Source of the DNA: an uncultured Bacteroidales bacterium
GTDB taxonomy: Bacteria > Bacteroidota > Bacteroidia > Bacteroidales > Muribaculaceae
Reading direction: 5' to 3'
NCBI GenBank assembly: GCA_902760865.1
Contig: CACWID010000003.1
Location: 124,001-188,000, forward strand
Length of the DNA stretch: 64,000 nucleotides
In this document: positions 42,155-51,110 of the stretch, piece by piece
How the letters are laid out: the number at the start of each line of letters is the position of its first letter
Numbering within the stretch: the first letter of the stretch is position 1
Position numbers and translations under genes: made by a program
The notes under the pieces: model-generated
Told to the model about the DNA's origin: nothing
Database searches by the model: none
Seen by the model: the letters and a program-made list of their open reading frames with translations, nothing else

Positions 42155-43636
42155 ATGAACAAATTCAAATTTTTAGCATTCATCCTGCTGGCCGCAATGA
42201 CCCTCGGTTTCTCGGCCTGCGGAAGCGACGACGAACCCGAAAAGCCCAAACAGGCTGCTCCTGTCGTGGTCAGCACATCGCCCGAAAATGGCTCGACGAC
42301 AGTAGAACCGGGCGCCATCAGCGTGACCATCACCTATGACAAGACGATTACCATGACGGCCGGCGACATCAGCAAGATTCAGGCTACCGGAGCCACCATC
42401 AGCAACGTGCGCACCATGAGCGCCGCCCTGATGCTCACCGCCACCTGTGCCGCAGAGGGCCAGGCCGTGACCATCACCATTCCCGCCGGAGTCATCAAGA
42501 ACACCGACGGCGAGGCAGCAGCGGCCTATTCACTGAGCTTTACCACCAAGAAGACCGAGTTGCCCGACCCCGTCGCCCCCGACGGACACGAGTCGGCCGC
42601 CCAGGCTGTGCTCAACATGACCCCGGGCTGGAACCTGGGCAATACGCTCGAGAGCTACGGTGACTGGATTGGCAACCATCAGGAGCCCTACAGATATGAG
42701 ACGGCATGGGGCCAGCCCATCACCGACGCTCACCTGATGCAGGCTTTCAAGGAGAAAGGCTTCAAGGGCATCCGCGTTCCCGTGACCTGGTACCAGCACA
42801 TGGATGACCAGGGCAACGTTGACGAGGTTTGGATGAACCGCGTGCAGGAGGTTGTGGACTATGTCATCAACCAGGGCATGTATTGCATCCTCAATGTGCA
42901 CCACGACACCGGAGCCCACAATGCCGCATGGGTTGTCGCCAGCTCGACGCTGCAACTCGACCGCTATGCCAAGCTGTGGACACAGATTGCCACCCGCTTC
43001 AAGAACTACGACCATCACCTGCTGTTCGAGGGCTATAACGAGATGCTCAACACAGCCCAGCAGTGGAACCAGCCGAGCAATCTGTCCGACCTCGTGTACG
43101 TGAACCAGCATGCAGCCAAGTTTGTCGAGGCCGTGCGCGCCACCGGTGGCAACAACACCTACAGGAACCTGGTTGTTTCGACCTATGCTGCCGCCCATGG
43201 CACCGCCGTGTTGAACGGTCTCACCATCCCCACCGACCCGTGCGGCAACCAGAGCCACATCGCCGTCGAGGTTCACTCCTATGACCCCTGGGACTGGTTA
43301 CACGTCTACAACATGACCTGGACCAGCGAATGCCGCGAGGTCCTCAAGAGCATGTTCAGGGATTTGGAAACCTATTTCATCTCCAAGGGCTATCCCGTTA
43401 TCATCGGCGAGTATGCCACCAACGGTGCCGGCGAGATTACCATTGACAAGAACAGCACCACTGCCCAGAAGGCCGAGGCCGGCAAGCAAGCCGGCGACAT
43501 GAACCGCCTGTGCAAGAAGTACGGTGCCGCCTCGTTCTACTGGATGTTGCTCGTTGACGGAGCCGACCGCAGCGAGGCCACCTTCCGCTGGTCGATGGAA
43601 CAAGTTGCCGACTCGATTGTCAACGTGTATAAATAA
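42155..43636 (+). CDS. GH5 family endo-beta-glycanase lipoprotein (mannanase or glucanase)
   Basis: The 493-residue product is a lipoprotein (Cys22 in FSACGSDDEPE). The acidic stretch after the Cys is the surface-export signal known from Bacteroidota. An immunoglobulin-like domain covers about residues 35-132. The GH5 barrel follows, from AAQAVLNMTPGWNLGNTLESYG to the end, with the acid/base in LLFEGYNEML (Glu296) and the nucleophile in VIIGEYATNG (Glu419). It should cut beta-1,4-glucan or glucomannan chains inside the polymer at the cell surface. It is convergent with the GH26 gene and has inverted copies of a palindromic element on both sides, so it may be a later addition to the locus. Confidence 0.9.
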   Translation: MNKFKFLAFILLAAMTLGFSACGSDDEPEKPKQAAPVVVSTSPENGSTTVEPGAISVTITYDKTITMTAGDISKIQATGATISNVRTMSAALMLTATCAAEGQAVTITIPAGVIKNTDGEAAAAYSLSFTTKKTELPDPVAPDGHESAAQAVLNMTPGWNLGNTLESYGDWIGNHQEPYRYETAWGQPITDAHLMQAFKEKGFKGIRVPVTWYQHMDDQGNVDEVWMNRVQEVVDYVINQGMYCILNVHHDTGAHNAAWVVASSTLQLDRYAKLWTQIATRFKNYDHHLLFEGYNEMLNTAQQWNQPSNLSDLVYVNQHAAKFVEAVRATGGNNTYRNLVVSTYAAAHGTAVLNGLTIPTDPCGNQSHIAVEVHSYDPWDWLHVYNMTWTSECREVLKSMFRDLETYFISKGYPVIIGEYATNGAGEITIDKNSTTAQKAEAGKQAGDMNRLCKKYGAASFYWMLLVDGADRSEATFRWSMEQVADSIVNVYK

Positions 43637-43651
43637 TGAGGAATCAAGGGG

Positions 43652-43842
43652 TGTGTCATAATTGCGACTCGGTAATATAACCGTGCTATCGCACGGGAAC
43701 CTTTAACTCGGCGAAGCCAAATTAAACAAATTTCTAAATTAAAATTAATATTTTATTCATATTAAAAAAAAATTTTAAAAACTAATTTGTTAAATTTCCC
43801 GCCCAACGGGCGGTTATGTTATTATAGTTGTTTATGTCACAC
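43652..43842. repeat. AT-rich palindromic repeat, family 2, copy B with terminal inverted repeats
   Basis: The ends are TGTGTCATAA and TTATGTCACA (one mismatch as inverted repeats). Next to them lie the hairpins CCGTGC-TATC-GCACGG and CCGCCC-AAC-GGGCGG, with a core of A/T runs between. It lies between the convergent GH5 and GH26 genes, where it may also act as a two-way terminator. Confidence 0.75.
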
Positions 43843-43910
43843 TAATAAAAAACAGGTAGAGCGCGCGATGGCGTCCTACCTGTTTTAGGTTTCACTACAG
43901 TGTCAAGTCA

Positions 43911-45356
43911 TTATTTGAGGTCGGGCAACTGGTCTCGGGTGATGACATAGGCGTTGCTCATGGCGTTCTTCCACCATGCATCGCTGCAGAAGTTGCTGCC
44001 ATACCACACCATGAACGAACCCCACTTGGCTCCAGCACCCCAGACGTCGGACATGTTGGCAAAGCTGGTGCTGCCGTCAGCGCCGCACTCGCCCAGGATA
44101 ACCATCTTGCCTTGATAAGTAGCCTGAATCTCTTCAAACTCCTGCTTGTTCTGAGCGGCGTTGTAGCCGTACAGGTCGCGGGCAATGATATCCACATACT
44201 GGTTGCCGGGATACCAATCGGTGTCCTGGTTGTATTTTGAGCTGTCGCCGTTGTAATTCTGGGTGGTCCATACCCAGATGAGGTTATTCACACCCTTCTG
44301 CTTGAAGTAGTCAAACATGGCAACCCACAACCGCTTGTAGGTATCGGCGCCGTCATATCCCCACCAGAACCAACCCGTGGTCCAAGAGGCCTGTTGCTTG
44401 GCACATGCATTGCCTGCGCCCTCGTGGAAGGGACGCCACATGGCGGCGATGCCTGCATCCTGCAACTTGAGCAGGACGTCAATCACCTTGTCCATCTGGC
44501 CATAGAACCATTTGTTTTCCCAAGTGCCGCTGACCAGGGCATTGGATGCCTTGTAAGTGGTCAAACTGGGCGTGCAGGTCACGCCCGAGCCATCGCTACC
44601 GGGCACGGTGCTCTCAGTGAGAGGCACGTTGAAGTGCCACATGAGCTGGACGATGCCACCGGCGTCGAACCACTCCTTGACAGGCGTGATATTGCTGTAG
44701 TCGATCCAGTTGTTCTGGGGGACATAGATCTGGATGAAGTCATAGCAGTTCATGGCCGGATACTTACCGGTCACGCCCTTCACATAGTCAGCCAGACGAT
44801 GATTCCAGTTCACCTCGGCCATGACGCTCGAGATGGTCTTGCTGCCATACTGCGACCACATGTAAGCCAGCAGTTTCTTGGCGGGCTCGGTGGTAGCAGC
44901 CACAGGTTCCTGTCCCTCGGCAGGAGGAATCACGGTACCCTCCTTGGTCTTGAAGTTCAAGGTAAACTCTGGAGCCGAAGCCGAAGCGTCGGTAGTAGAA
45001 ACGATGGCCCCCTTGGGCACCTTGACAGTATAACTGGTGCCGGCAACGAGCGATAACGGGATGTCTACCGCCATCGTCGTCTGTGCATTGCTCTTGGCGG
45101 CAACAGCGGTGCCGTTGACCGTGATGCCGGTCGAGGAAGCGACCTTGACCGTCGTGTTATAGGTCAGCGTGAGCACAGTGGTGGTTTCAGCATCCACCTC
45201 GGCTCCCTCGGCAATGGTCTGTTGACGCAGGACCACGGTCACGCTGGGCGTGGGTTCATCTGGCTCATCTTCACTACCACACGAGGAGAAAGTGAATGCC
45301 GCAGGCAATAGCATCAGGGCGAATAACGCAAGATTAACGAGATGATTTCTTTTCAT
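43911..45356 (-). CDS. GH26 endo-beta-1,4-mannanase lipoprotein
   Basis: The 481-residue product is a lipoprotein (Cys26 in FSSCGSEDEPDEP, with the acidic surface-export signal). It has an immunoglobulin-like domain (about 35-140) related to that of the GH5 protein. The GH26 barrel has AEVNWNHRLADYV, the acid/base in WRPFHEGAGN (Glu312), GWFWWGYDGADTYKRLW and the nucleophile in VILGECGA (Glu423). GH26 mannanases cut mannan, glucomannan and galactomannan inside the chain. I start it at the ATG at 45356, which gives the lipoprotein signal; longer in-frame starts only overlap the preceding gene. It overlaps the end of the 180-residue ORF by 23 bases and so is translationally coupled to it. Confidence 0.93.
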   Translation of the reverse strand: MKRNHLVNLALFALMLLPAAFTFSSCGSEDEPDEPTPSVTVVLRQQTIAEGAEVDAETTTVLTLTYNTTVKVASSTGITVNGTAVAAKSNAQTTMAVDIPLSLVAGTSYTVKVPKGAIVSTTDASASAPEFTLNFKTKEGTVIPPAEGQEPVAATTEPAKKLLAYMWSQYGSKTISSVMAEVNWNHRLADYVKGVTGKYPAMNCYDFIQIYVPQNNWIDYSNITPVKEWFDAGGIVQLMWHFNVPLTESTVPGSDGSGVTCTPSLTTYKASNALVSGTWENKWFYGQMDKVIDVLLKLQDAGIAAMWRPFHEGAGNACAKQQASWTTGWFWWGYDGADTYKRLWVAMFDYFKQKGVNNLIWVWTTQNYNGDSSKYNQDTDWYPGNQYVDIIARDLYGYNAAQNKQEFEEIQATYQGKMVILGECGADGSTSFANMSDVWGAGAKWGSFMVWYGSNFCSDAWWKNAMSNAYVITRDQLPDLK

Positions 45357-45876
45357 TGTCTTTACCTTGTAATGTTGTGCATAATGTTTGTACTCGGGCA
45401 GTGATCGATGCGATGTAGCGGGCACGGCATTGCTCGGGCACCGTCTGCGCCATCTTCTGCAAGCGCTCCTGATAGGACAGCCACGCCCGGCGGGCATGAC
45501 CTACAGCCGACTTGCGCTTGGGCACGCTCTGATCGATGAGTTTGAAATAAGCGCTGTCGATGGGAGTCATATCAGGCCACTGGCCAATCTCGGCGATATT
45601 GTCGGGACCATAGAGGGCATCATTCAGGATGGCGTCGACACTCATGACTTGCGTCTTGGTGCCCACACGGGCTTTAGCCTCCATTTCCTGCCATTCGTCA
45701 TAGGCCTTCTTGGCCTTTTTGGCGGCATGGTAGAACTCGGGGTAGTGGCGCAACACATCATCGACGCGTGCCGAGCACAGCGTGTCGCCGGGCTCCACAG
45801 CGATGGTGTCGATGCCATAACCCTCGATATTGGCAATGAGGACACGACAGCAGACAAAGAGAGGACTCGCCGACAC
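45334..45876 (-). CDS. Unknown 180-residue protein upstream of the mannanase gene
   Basis: I do not recognise this protein. The frame opens with a GTG at 45876 directly after a stop codon. It is helix-rich and strongly charged (YHAAKKAKKAYDEWQEMEAKARVG, ARRAWLSYQERLQKM) with a motif-like VEPGDTLCSARVDDVLRHYPEFY near its start. No signal peptide is present in this frame. An ATG at 45893 in another frame (MKLEFKCRRVLSLSAVV) looks more like a real beginning, so a frameshift near 45830-45870 is possible. It lies after a hairpin that separates it from the SusC-SusD genes, and overlaps GH26 by 23 bases, which argues that it is translated. Confidence 0.5.
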   Translation of the reverse strand: MSASPLFVCCRVLIANIEGYGIDTIAVEPGDTLCSARVDDVLRHYPEFYHAAKKAKKAYDEWQEMEAKARVGTKTQVMSVDAILNDALYGPDNIAEIGQWPDMTPIDSAYFKLIDQSVPKRKSAVGHARRAWLSYQERLQKMAQTVPEQCRARYIASITARVQTLCTTLQGKDNEKKSSR

Positions 45877-45912
45877 TTAAATTCCAATTTCATTATTAGT
45901 GTGTTTAAAATA

Positions 45913-45946
45913 ATATTCCCGCCGCCATAAAATGTAGCGGCGGGAA
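45913..45946 (-). terminator. Strong GC hairpin after the glycan-binding protein genes
   Basis: ATTCCCGCCGC pairs with GCGGCGGGAAT around a 12-base loop; ATTATTTT follows on the minus strand. It probably ends or reduces transcription of the SusC-SusD operon before the GH26 gene, setting surface-binding proteins above enzyme in level. Confidence 0.7.
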
Positions 45947-45974
45947 TAATTAAGAGATTGAATGTCAATTTGGA

Positions 45975-47837
45975 TTACATGGGAGCTACGGTCACCTTGG
46001 TCAAGACGAAGCCCGTACCCTGGACGATGAACGTGCCGCCCCACCATTGCTGGGTGTAAGCTGCATCGAGCATGGCCTGGGTGAGCGTCAACTTGATGCA
46101 GTTGCCGTTGCCAGCAAAGTCATAGCCTTCAAACTCGCCCTCGGCAGTCTCGGCTACAGCCAGATAGGTGGGACCCCAGTGGCCCTCAACAATCTTGGCC
46201 TGCCAGCCAGCGGCAACCTCGCCATAGAAGCGGACCACACTGCCTTCCTGCGGGTTGCAAGCAGCCAGCTCGGGGGACGTATCGGTACCGATGGTGATGT
46301 TGTTGCCCCAGCCGCTGGTGTCCTCACGGCCTTCCCAGATAACCTGTTCAGCGCCTGCACCGATAAACTTCACGTACTGCAGCTTGATGCCGTCACCCCA
46401 GATAACCATACCCAGGCCGCCGTCGCCAAACATCTGAGCAGCTTCCTCGGCAGTGATGTCAAACACGAGGTCGGTGACATTGGTGCCGGGAGTGATGTTG
46501 CCATCAGCACCGTACATGCTTGCCAGACCACTGAGCGGAGTGCTCCAGTCACCCATGCGGAAGTTGAAGATGGGATTGCTGTTGGTAGCAACAAAGTGAA
46601 CGGTCATCTGACCAGGACCGGTGATGGCCTCGTGGAACTTGGTCCACAGGTCGCCGCTCCAGTTGAATACGCCCCAGTTGCTCCAGCCACTCAGTTCCTC
46701 ATTACCCTGCCAGATAACACCGGCGAGCTTACGGATCTCGAGCGGATAGGTAGCAGTGATGTTGGAGTTCTGCTTAACCACTACATCACCATCAACCAGA
46801 TATTCGGGAACGGTAAAGGTCAGAGTGTTGTCCACGATGCTGTATTCACCGGCGTTCAGGGGAGCAGTGCCACCAGGCAACTTAACCTCGATAATGCGGT
46901 CGAAGTTCTCACCATACAGGGTGACAACGTCGCCAGCAACGAGGTCTTTGCTCTGTGATGCACCAGTGATGACAACGGTGGGAACCGAGAACGCATCGGT
47001 CTGCAGTGCAGCGCCCGAATAGAGCAGCAGCGAGATAGCACCCGACTTACACTCGGCGGGAACAGTTGCGGTAATGGTCCTGTTGTCTTCCGAAACAGTG
47101 TATTCGGCAGCAACACCACCGGCGAACAGCACTTGCTCAACCGTGTGCAGGTTGGTACCGTGGATCTTGATCTGCTCGCCAAAGTCGGCTGCGGCAGGCT
47201 CAAGGCTCAGATAGCTGGCCGAAACGATCTCGAGCGGAGTCTCGAAGGTGTACTCCCAGTCAGCACCGTCATTCATGGTGATGGTACCGGTCTCGGCAGC
47301 CAGAGGCACGCGAACGCGAATCTCGCGACGCGAAACATATTCAAAGTCTTCGGCGAACACCGAGGCGCTCCTGGTGAAGATTACCTCAGCAATGTTGTAG
47401 ACATAGTCACCCGTGATGGAGATGATGTCGCCTGCATTCAGGCCAGTGACGGGAGTCACATTGACCACATCGATGGGCTCTTCAAACACGAGCGTACCAA
47501 TCGAAACGATAGTATCGTTGCCGGCAACCAACCTGATGTGACCGGGAACTGTCTCGTCGGGCACGTTGCAATAGATGTTCTCGTTGTCGCTGCGGTTGAA
47601 AGACGAGCGCTCAACGATGGCATTACCCGGGAAGATGACCTTGTCCACCTTCTGCATGTTGGTACCCGTGAGGCGGATTTCAGTATTGCGCAGGATGGGC
47701 GACGGTCCATAAGCCAGCAGGTTCACACCCGACTTGCTATAGGGGTCGGTGACCAGGTCCTCATCATTACAGCTTGTGAGCGAAACCCCAACGAGGGCTA
47801 CCACAAACAGGATGAAAATATTTCTGAACTTTTTCAT
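45975..47837 (-). CDS. Surface glycan-binding lipoprotein with IPT/TIG repeats
   Basis: The 620-residue lipoprotein (signal ending in VSLTSC, then NDEDL) is made of several immunoglobulin-like IPT/TIG repeats over about residues 35-390. Each has a GxxI-x-GxN/D pattern (LRNTEIRLTGTNMQKVDKVIF, NAGDIISITGDYVYNIAEVIF, FGEQIKIHGTNLHTVEQVLF, AGDVVTLYGENFDRIIEVKL). Two C-terminal carbohydrate-binding-like segments begin with AGVIWQGNEELSGWSNWG and EQVIWEGREDTSGWGNN. This is the plan of SusE/SGBP proteins, which hold the polysaccharide at the cell surface for the SusC-SusD importer. Both tail modules carry Trp residues suited to sugar stacking. It is fourth in the operon, 15 bases after the next upstream gene. 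Confidence 0.83.
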   Translation of the reverse strand: MKKFRNIFILFVVALVGVSLTSCNDEDLVTDPYSKSGVNLLAYGPSPILRNTEIRLTGTNMQKVDKVIFPGNAIVERSSFNRSDNENIYCNVPDETVPGHIRLVAGNDTIVSIGTLVFEEPIDVVNVTPVTGLNAGDIISITGDYVYNIAEVIFTRSASVFAEDFEYVSRREIRVRVPLAAETGTITMNDGADWEYTFETPLEIVSASYLSLEPAAADFGEQIKIHGTNLHTVEQVLFAGGVAAEYTVSEDNRTITATVPAECKSGAISLLLYSGAALQTDAFSVPTVVITGASQSKDLVAGDVVTLYGENFDRIIEVKLPGGTAPLNAGEYSIVDNTLTFTVPEYLVDGDVVVKQNSNITATYPLEIRKLAGVIWQGNEELSGWSNWGVFNWSGDLWTKFHEAITGPGQMTVHFVATNSNPIFNFRMGDWSTPLSGLASMYGADGNITPGTNVTDLVFDITAEEAAQMFGDGGLGMVIWGDGIKLQYVKFIGAGAEQVIWEGREDTSGWGNNITIGTDTSPELAACNPQEGSVVRFYGEVAAGWQAKIVEGHWGPTYLAVAETAEGEFEGYDFAGNGNCIKLTLTQAMLDAAYTQQWWGGTFIVQGTGFVLTKVTVAPM

Positions 47838-47852
47838 ATTCTTCTTACATTA

Positions 47853-49238
47853 TTATTTATTAGGAACCACACGGATGTTGTCAATCTTGATGATGGGGGT
47901 GCATTCTACACCTTCAACGCCACAGCTCGAGACGAAGATCCACATGCTGGTGAAGCTCTCGGCAGTAAGCGTTCCGCTAGATACCGAGCCGTCCCAACCA
48001 TAAACAAAGTTGGCTGCAAGGGGCAGAGTAACGGTTACCCACTCGCCACCGGTGTCATAGCTGCCCGTCGGGCTGGTTGACCAGGGACGGTACAGGGCAC
48101 GAGGATTGGCATTGTTGGTCATGTAGGTGTTGTTGGCACCAGCCACGGTCTTGCCATAGATGTCGACACCAGCACCACCGAAGGTCACCTTGTCAACGCC
48201 AGCAAAGCAAATCTGCATGGCTGCATTGTTCCAAGGATACTCGCTGGGAATGCACATCTCAAACTTGAGAGCCAATTCGCTCCAGTCGCTGAAGTCGGCT
48301 ATATCCGTCAGACGGATACCGTTCTCACCTTCATCATCATAGTCCTCGGGTGAGTTCCAGCTGCCAGGCCAGTAAACGAACGAGAAGTGTTGCTCATCCC
48401 AGGTCTCTCCATTCAGTACCGCGCTACCGTCACCCAGCTGGATGAACTTGCCGCTCAATGCGGTATCATCGATCGTGCTGCTGTGACCGTTCCAACCGTG
48501 GTTGTCCAGGCCGTTGGAGTCGAAGTCGAACAGCATGCCGCGCGAATCCATGTAATGGAAGCTCGTCCTGGTAGTTCCGTAAACCGAAGTCACATAGATG
48601 GGACCCTCGACAGCACCGTCGGGAACAATGAATGATACCTGGGTGAAATCGGAGGAGATGTCGACGATATCGGCAGGAATCATAGTTCCACCGGCACCAG
48701 TGAAGTTAACGGTCAGCAGAGTGCCGGGATCATCGATGAAGTAGTTACCAGTCAGCGTCTGTAATGAGCCTACAGGTGCATACTCGTTGCCCATACTGAT
48801 GACTTGCGGAGCTGAGATTACAACGTGGAAGTCATAGGCCACAGTATCCTTCTCCTTGGTGATCATGTAAATCCTGTCGGTAACTGTTTCGGGTACCGAG
48901 CGGGGGATTTGCACGATCAGGGTGTTGTCGGTGATGTAGCTCGAGTTGAGAATCGCCTTCTTGTCGTTGAAGTAGATCTCATAGACACTACGCAGGTTCT
49001 TACCCACAAGGCAAACGATGCTTTGAGGAGAGGCCTCGGTCACCAACTCACCATTGGTGTAGTGCATGTCGGGGTCGTCGTTAGTGCCTTCAATCTCGGT
49101 GCTCAGACAGCGCACATAGCTTACCGAAGGCAATCCGCTTGCCACCACATACTTGTCAGGCTCGTCGGCACATGAGAACAAACCCAATGCCATAACGGCA
49201 AGTGCCATGACCATGAAATTATATTTGAAATTTTTCAT
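47853..49238 (-). CDS. Surface glycan-binding lipoprotein (SGBP-B type)
   Basis: The 461-residue lipoprotein (GLFSC, then ADEPDKY) has two or three immunoglobulin-like domains (about 35-240, with VCLVGKNLRSVYEIYFNDKKA and VGSLQTLTGNYFIDDPGTLLTVNF). A C-terminal beta-sandwich (about 245-461) contains GMLFDFDSNGLDNHGWNG, WSELALKFEMCIPSEYPW and IKIDNIRVVPNK. That C-terminal pattern is the ligand-binding domain of SGBP-B proteins, first described for xyloglucan and found in mannan loci as well. It should bind mannan at the cell surface. It lies 40 bases after susD and 15 before the other binding protein. Confidence 0.85.
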   Translation of the reverse strand: MKNFKYNFMVMALAVMALGLFSCADEPDKYVVASGLPSVSYVRCLSTEIEGTNDDPDMHYTNGELVTEASPQSIVCLVGKNLRSVYEIYFNDKKAILNSSYITDNTLIVQIPRSVPETVTDRIYMITKEKDTVAYDFHVVISAPQVISMGNEYAPVGSLQTLTGNYFIDDPGTLLTVNFTGAGGTMIPADIVDISSDFTQVSFIVPDGAVEGPIYVTSVYGTTRTSFHYMDSRGMLFDFDSNGLDNHGWNGHSSTIDDTALSGKFIQLGDGSAVLNGETWDEQHFSFVYWPGSWNSPEDYDDEGENGIRLTDIADFSDWSELALKFEMCIPSEYPWNNAAMQICFAGVDKVTFGGAGVDIYGKTVAGANNTYMTNNANPRALYRPWSTSPTGSYDTGGEWVTVTLPLAANFVYGWDGSVSSGTLTAESFTSMWIFVSSCGVEGVECTPIIKIDNIRVVPNK

Positions 49239-49278
49239 TTTCTTTAATCTTTAATTGAATAGGTGTCAAACTAAAGTA

Positions 49279-51066
49279 TCAATAGCTATAGGTTGCCCTC
49301 ACGTCAACATGGACACCGTCAACATTGCTGCCCAGGTTGGGATTGAACACAACGTCTTCCTGCGGGAACGGCATGAAGAAGTAACGCTTGCTGCCGTCGG
49401 GGCTGGTCTTCATCATAGCCTCGGGATTGGGAGCAGACTGTGCATCGTTATAGCCAGCCGACTCGGTGATCGACCAGATACCGGTCTCGGCATAAGTCTT
49501 GTAAATGTCGCTCAGGCCATAGAACGTGCTGCGCTTTTGAGACCTGAGTTCGGCAACGCAGAAGTCGGGATCGAAGTAAGATACACGCACGTAGTCAAAC
49601 CAGCGGTCACCCTCGAAGGCGAGCTCCAGGCGGCGCTCTTTCCAGATGTCGTCAAAGGTGATGACACTGGGACGCTGGGCGTTCCTGATTGCGCGGTGGC
49701 GCACTGCATAGAATGCGTCGATGGCGCTACCGTCAGAGGTCGACTTGGCAGTACCCATCTTGGCCTCGGCATAAATCAGATAGATGTCGGCAAGACGCAG
49801 CAGGTGGGTCGACAGCGAGCTGGCCATGCGGTCATCAGAATGTCCGAACTCAGCAACGTGGTCGGCAGTGTTGCCGTACAGGTGCTTCACACAGTTGGAA
49901 CCGGTACCCGAGTTGAGCTGGCCACCAGCCGACTTGTTATAATCGGTGTCGAACATAAACTTCAGATAATCGAAGCCCATCTCATGGGTAGTGCTGTTCA
50001 TCTCATGATCACGCCAGAAGTAGGGATAGGTGAAACCGGGCAGCATCATGGTAGCCTTCAGGCGGCTGTCAACGTTGTTGAGCCACATGTCAGGGCTGTT
50101 CTCCAGCAGCTTGATGCCAAAGGCTTCCTGCAGGTCAACCGAAGGATCGGTCCAGTCGCCCCAAGTGGCACTGTAGCCCTCGAAGCCGGTCAAACCCAGG
50201 TCACTCTCGAGCGAGTTCTGAGCGGTCCAAACGTTGCCGTCGGCAGTCCAACGCCAAGCGATAAGGCTCTCAGAGCAGTTGTTGTTGTGACCGCGGAAGA
50301 TGTCCTCATAGTTCTCCATGAGCGTGCGGCCGCTGTTGTCAATCACCTCCTTGGCATACTGGGCAGCCATGGCCATGTCGTCACCATCGATGGTGCCGCT
50401 GATACCGGCCTTCATCCAGTAAACCTTGGCCAACAGACCGGTTGCTGAATAATAGTCTACACGGCCGTTGGTGGGCGTCTTGACACCTGCAAGGAGTTCA
50501 CGGGCTTTTTCGAGCGTCATGATTATGTACTCATAGACGTCAGAACGCCAGACTTTCTCCTTGGTATTATAGGCACCGGTAAGTTCCTCGGTGTTGTTGT
50601 GCACGATGGGCACCTCACCGAATGAGCGAACCAGATAGAAATAGGCCATTGCCTTCCAGACGAGGCATTCGCCCATCGTCTGGTTCTTAACAGCCTGCGA
50701 GGGACCGCTGCTGCCGTTGATGTAGTTATAGACGGTGCTTGAGTGACCGATAACGGCCCACAGAGAGTAAGCCATGTTCACCAAGTCCTGGTCGGTACCG
50801 TTCAGGGTGAACTCACAGTAAGGCGAATTGCTCATGTAGAGGTTGCCCGAAAGGCCCTCACCCACTTTAAAGAAACCACGCTGGTAGTCATACCAGGGAG
50901 AGTTGTACAGGTAGTTGACGCCTGCAATGCACTGCTCGTCGGTCTTGTAGTAGTTCCCGGCGTTGTAGCTGTCCTCATTGGGTCGGTCGAGGAAGTCCTC
51001 GCACGAAGTCATGGTCAGCGCAACGAATGCCAGAGCAATGATATATTTAATCTTGAATAGTTTCAT
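49279..51066 (-). CDS. SusD/RagB-family nutrient-binding lipoprotein
   Basis: SusD proteins form the lid on the SusC channel and deliver oligosaccharides to it. The 595-residue product starts at 51066 with the lipoprotein signal KLFKIKYIIALAFVALTMTSC followed by EDFLDRPNEDSY. Helical SusD features follow: CIAGVNYLYNSPWYDY, VKNQTMGECLVWKAMAYFYLVRSFGEVPIVHN (a TPR-like helix pair) and LRLADIYLIYAEAKMGTAKS. It ends with ERRLELAFEGDRWFDYVRVSYFDPDF and the C-terminal PFPQEDVVFNPNLG. An in-frame ATG at 51105 gives 13 extra residues that spoil the lipoprotein signal. It is 44 bases after susC and belongs to the same operon. Confidence 0.95.
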   Translation of the reverse strand: MKLFKIKYIIALAFVALTMTSCEDFLDRPNEDSYNAGNYYKTDEQCIAGVNYLYNSPWYDYQRGFFKVGEGLSGNLYMSNSPYCEFTLNGTDQDLVNMAYSLWAVIGHSSTVYNYINGSSGPSQAVKNQTMGECLVWKAMAYFYLVRSFGEVPIVHNNTEELTGAYNTKEKVWRSDVYEYIIMTLEKARELLAGVKTPTNGRVDYYSATGLLAKVYWMKAGISGTIDGDDMAMAAQYAKEVIDNSGRTLMENYEDIFRGHNNNCSESLIAWRWTADGNVWTAQNSLESDLGLTGFEGYSATWGDWTDPSVDLQEAFGIKLLENSPDMWLNNVDSRLKATMMLPGFTYPYFWRDHEMNSTTHEMGFDYLKFMFDTDYNKSAGGQLNSGTGSNCVKHLYGNTADHVAEFGHSDDRMASSLSTHLLRLADIYLIYAEAKMGTAKSTSDGSAIDAFYAVRHRAIRNAQRPSVITFDDIWKERRLELAFEGDRWFDYVRVSYFDPDFCVAELRSQKRSTFYGLSDIYKTYAETGIWSITESAGYNDAQSAPNPEAMMKTSPDGSKRYFFMPFPQEDVVFNPNLGSNVDGVHVDVRATYSY

Positions 51067-51110
51067 ATCTTTAAATCCTTTGAATAATTTAAAACCGTTA
51101 ACCATGAATG

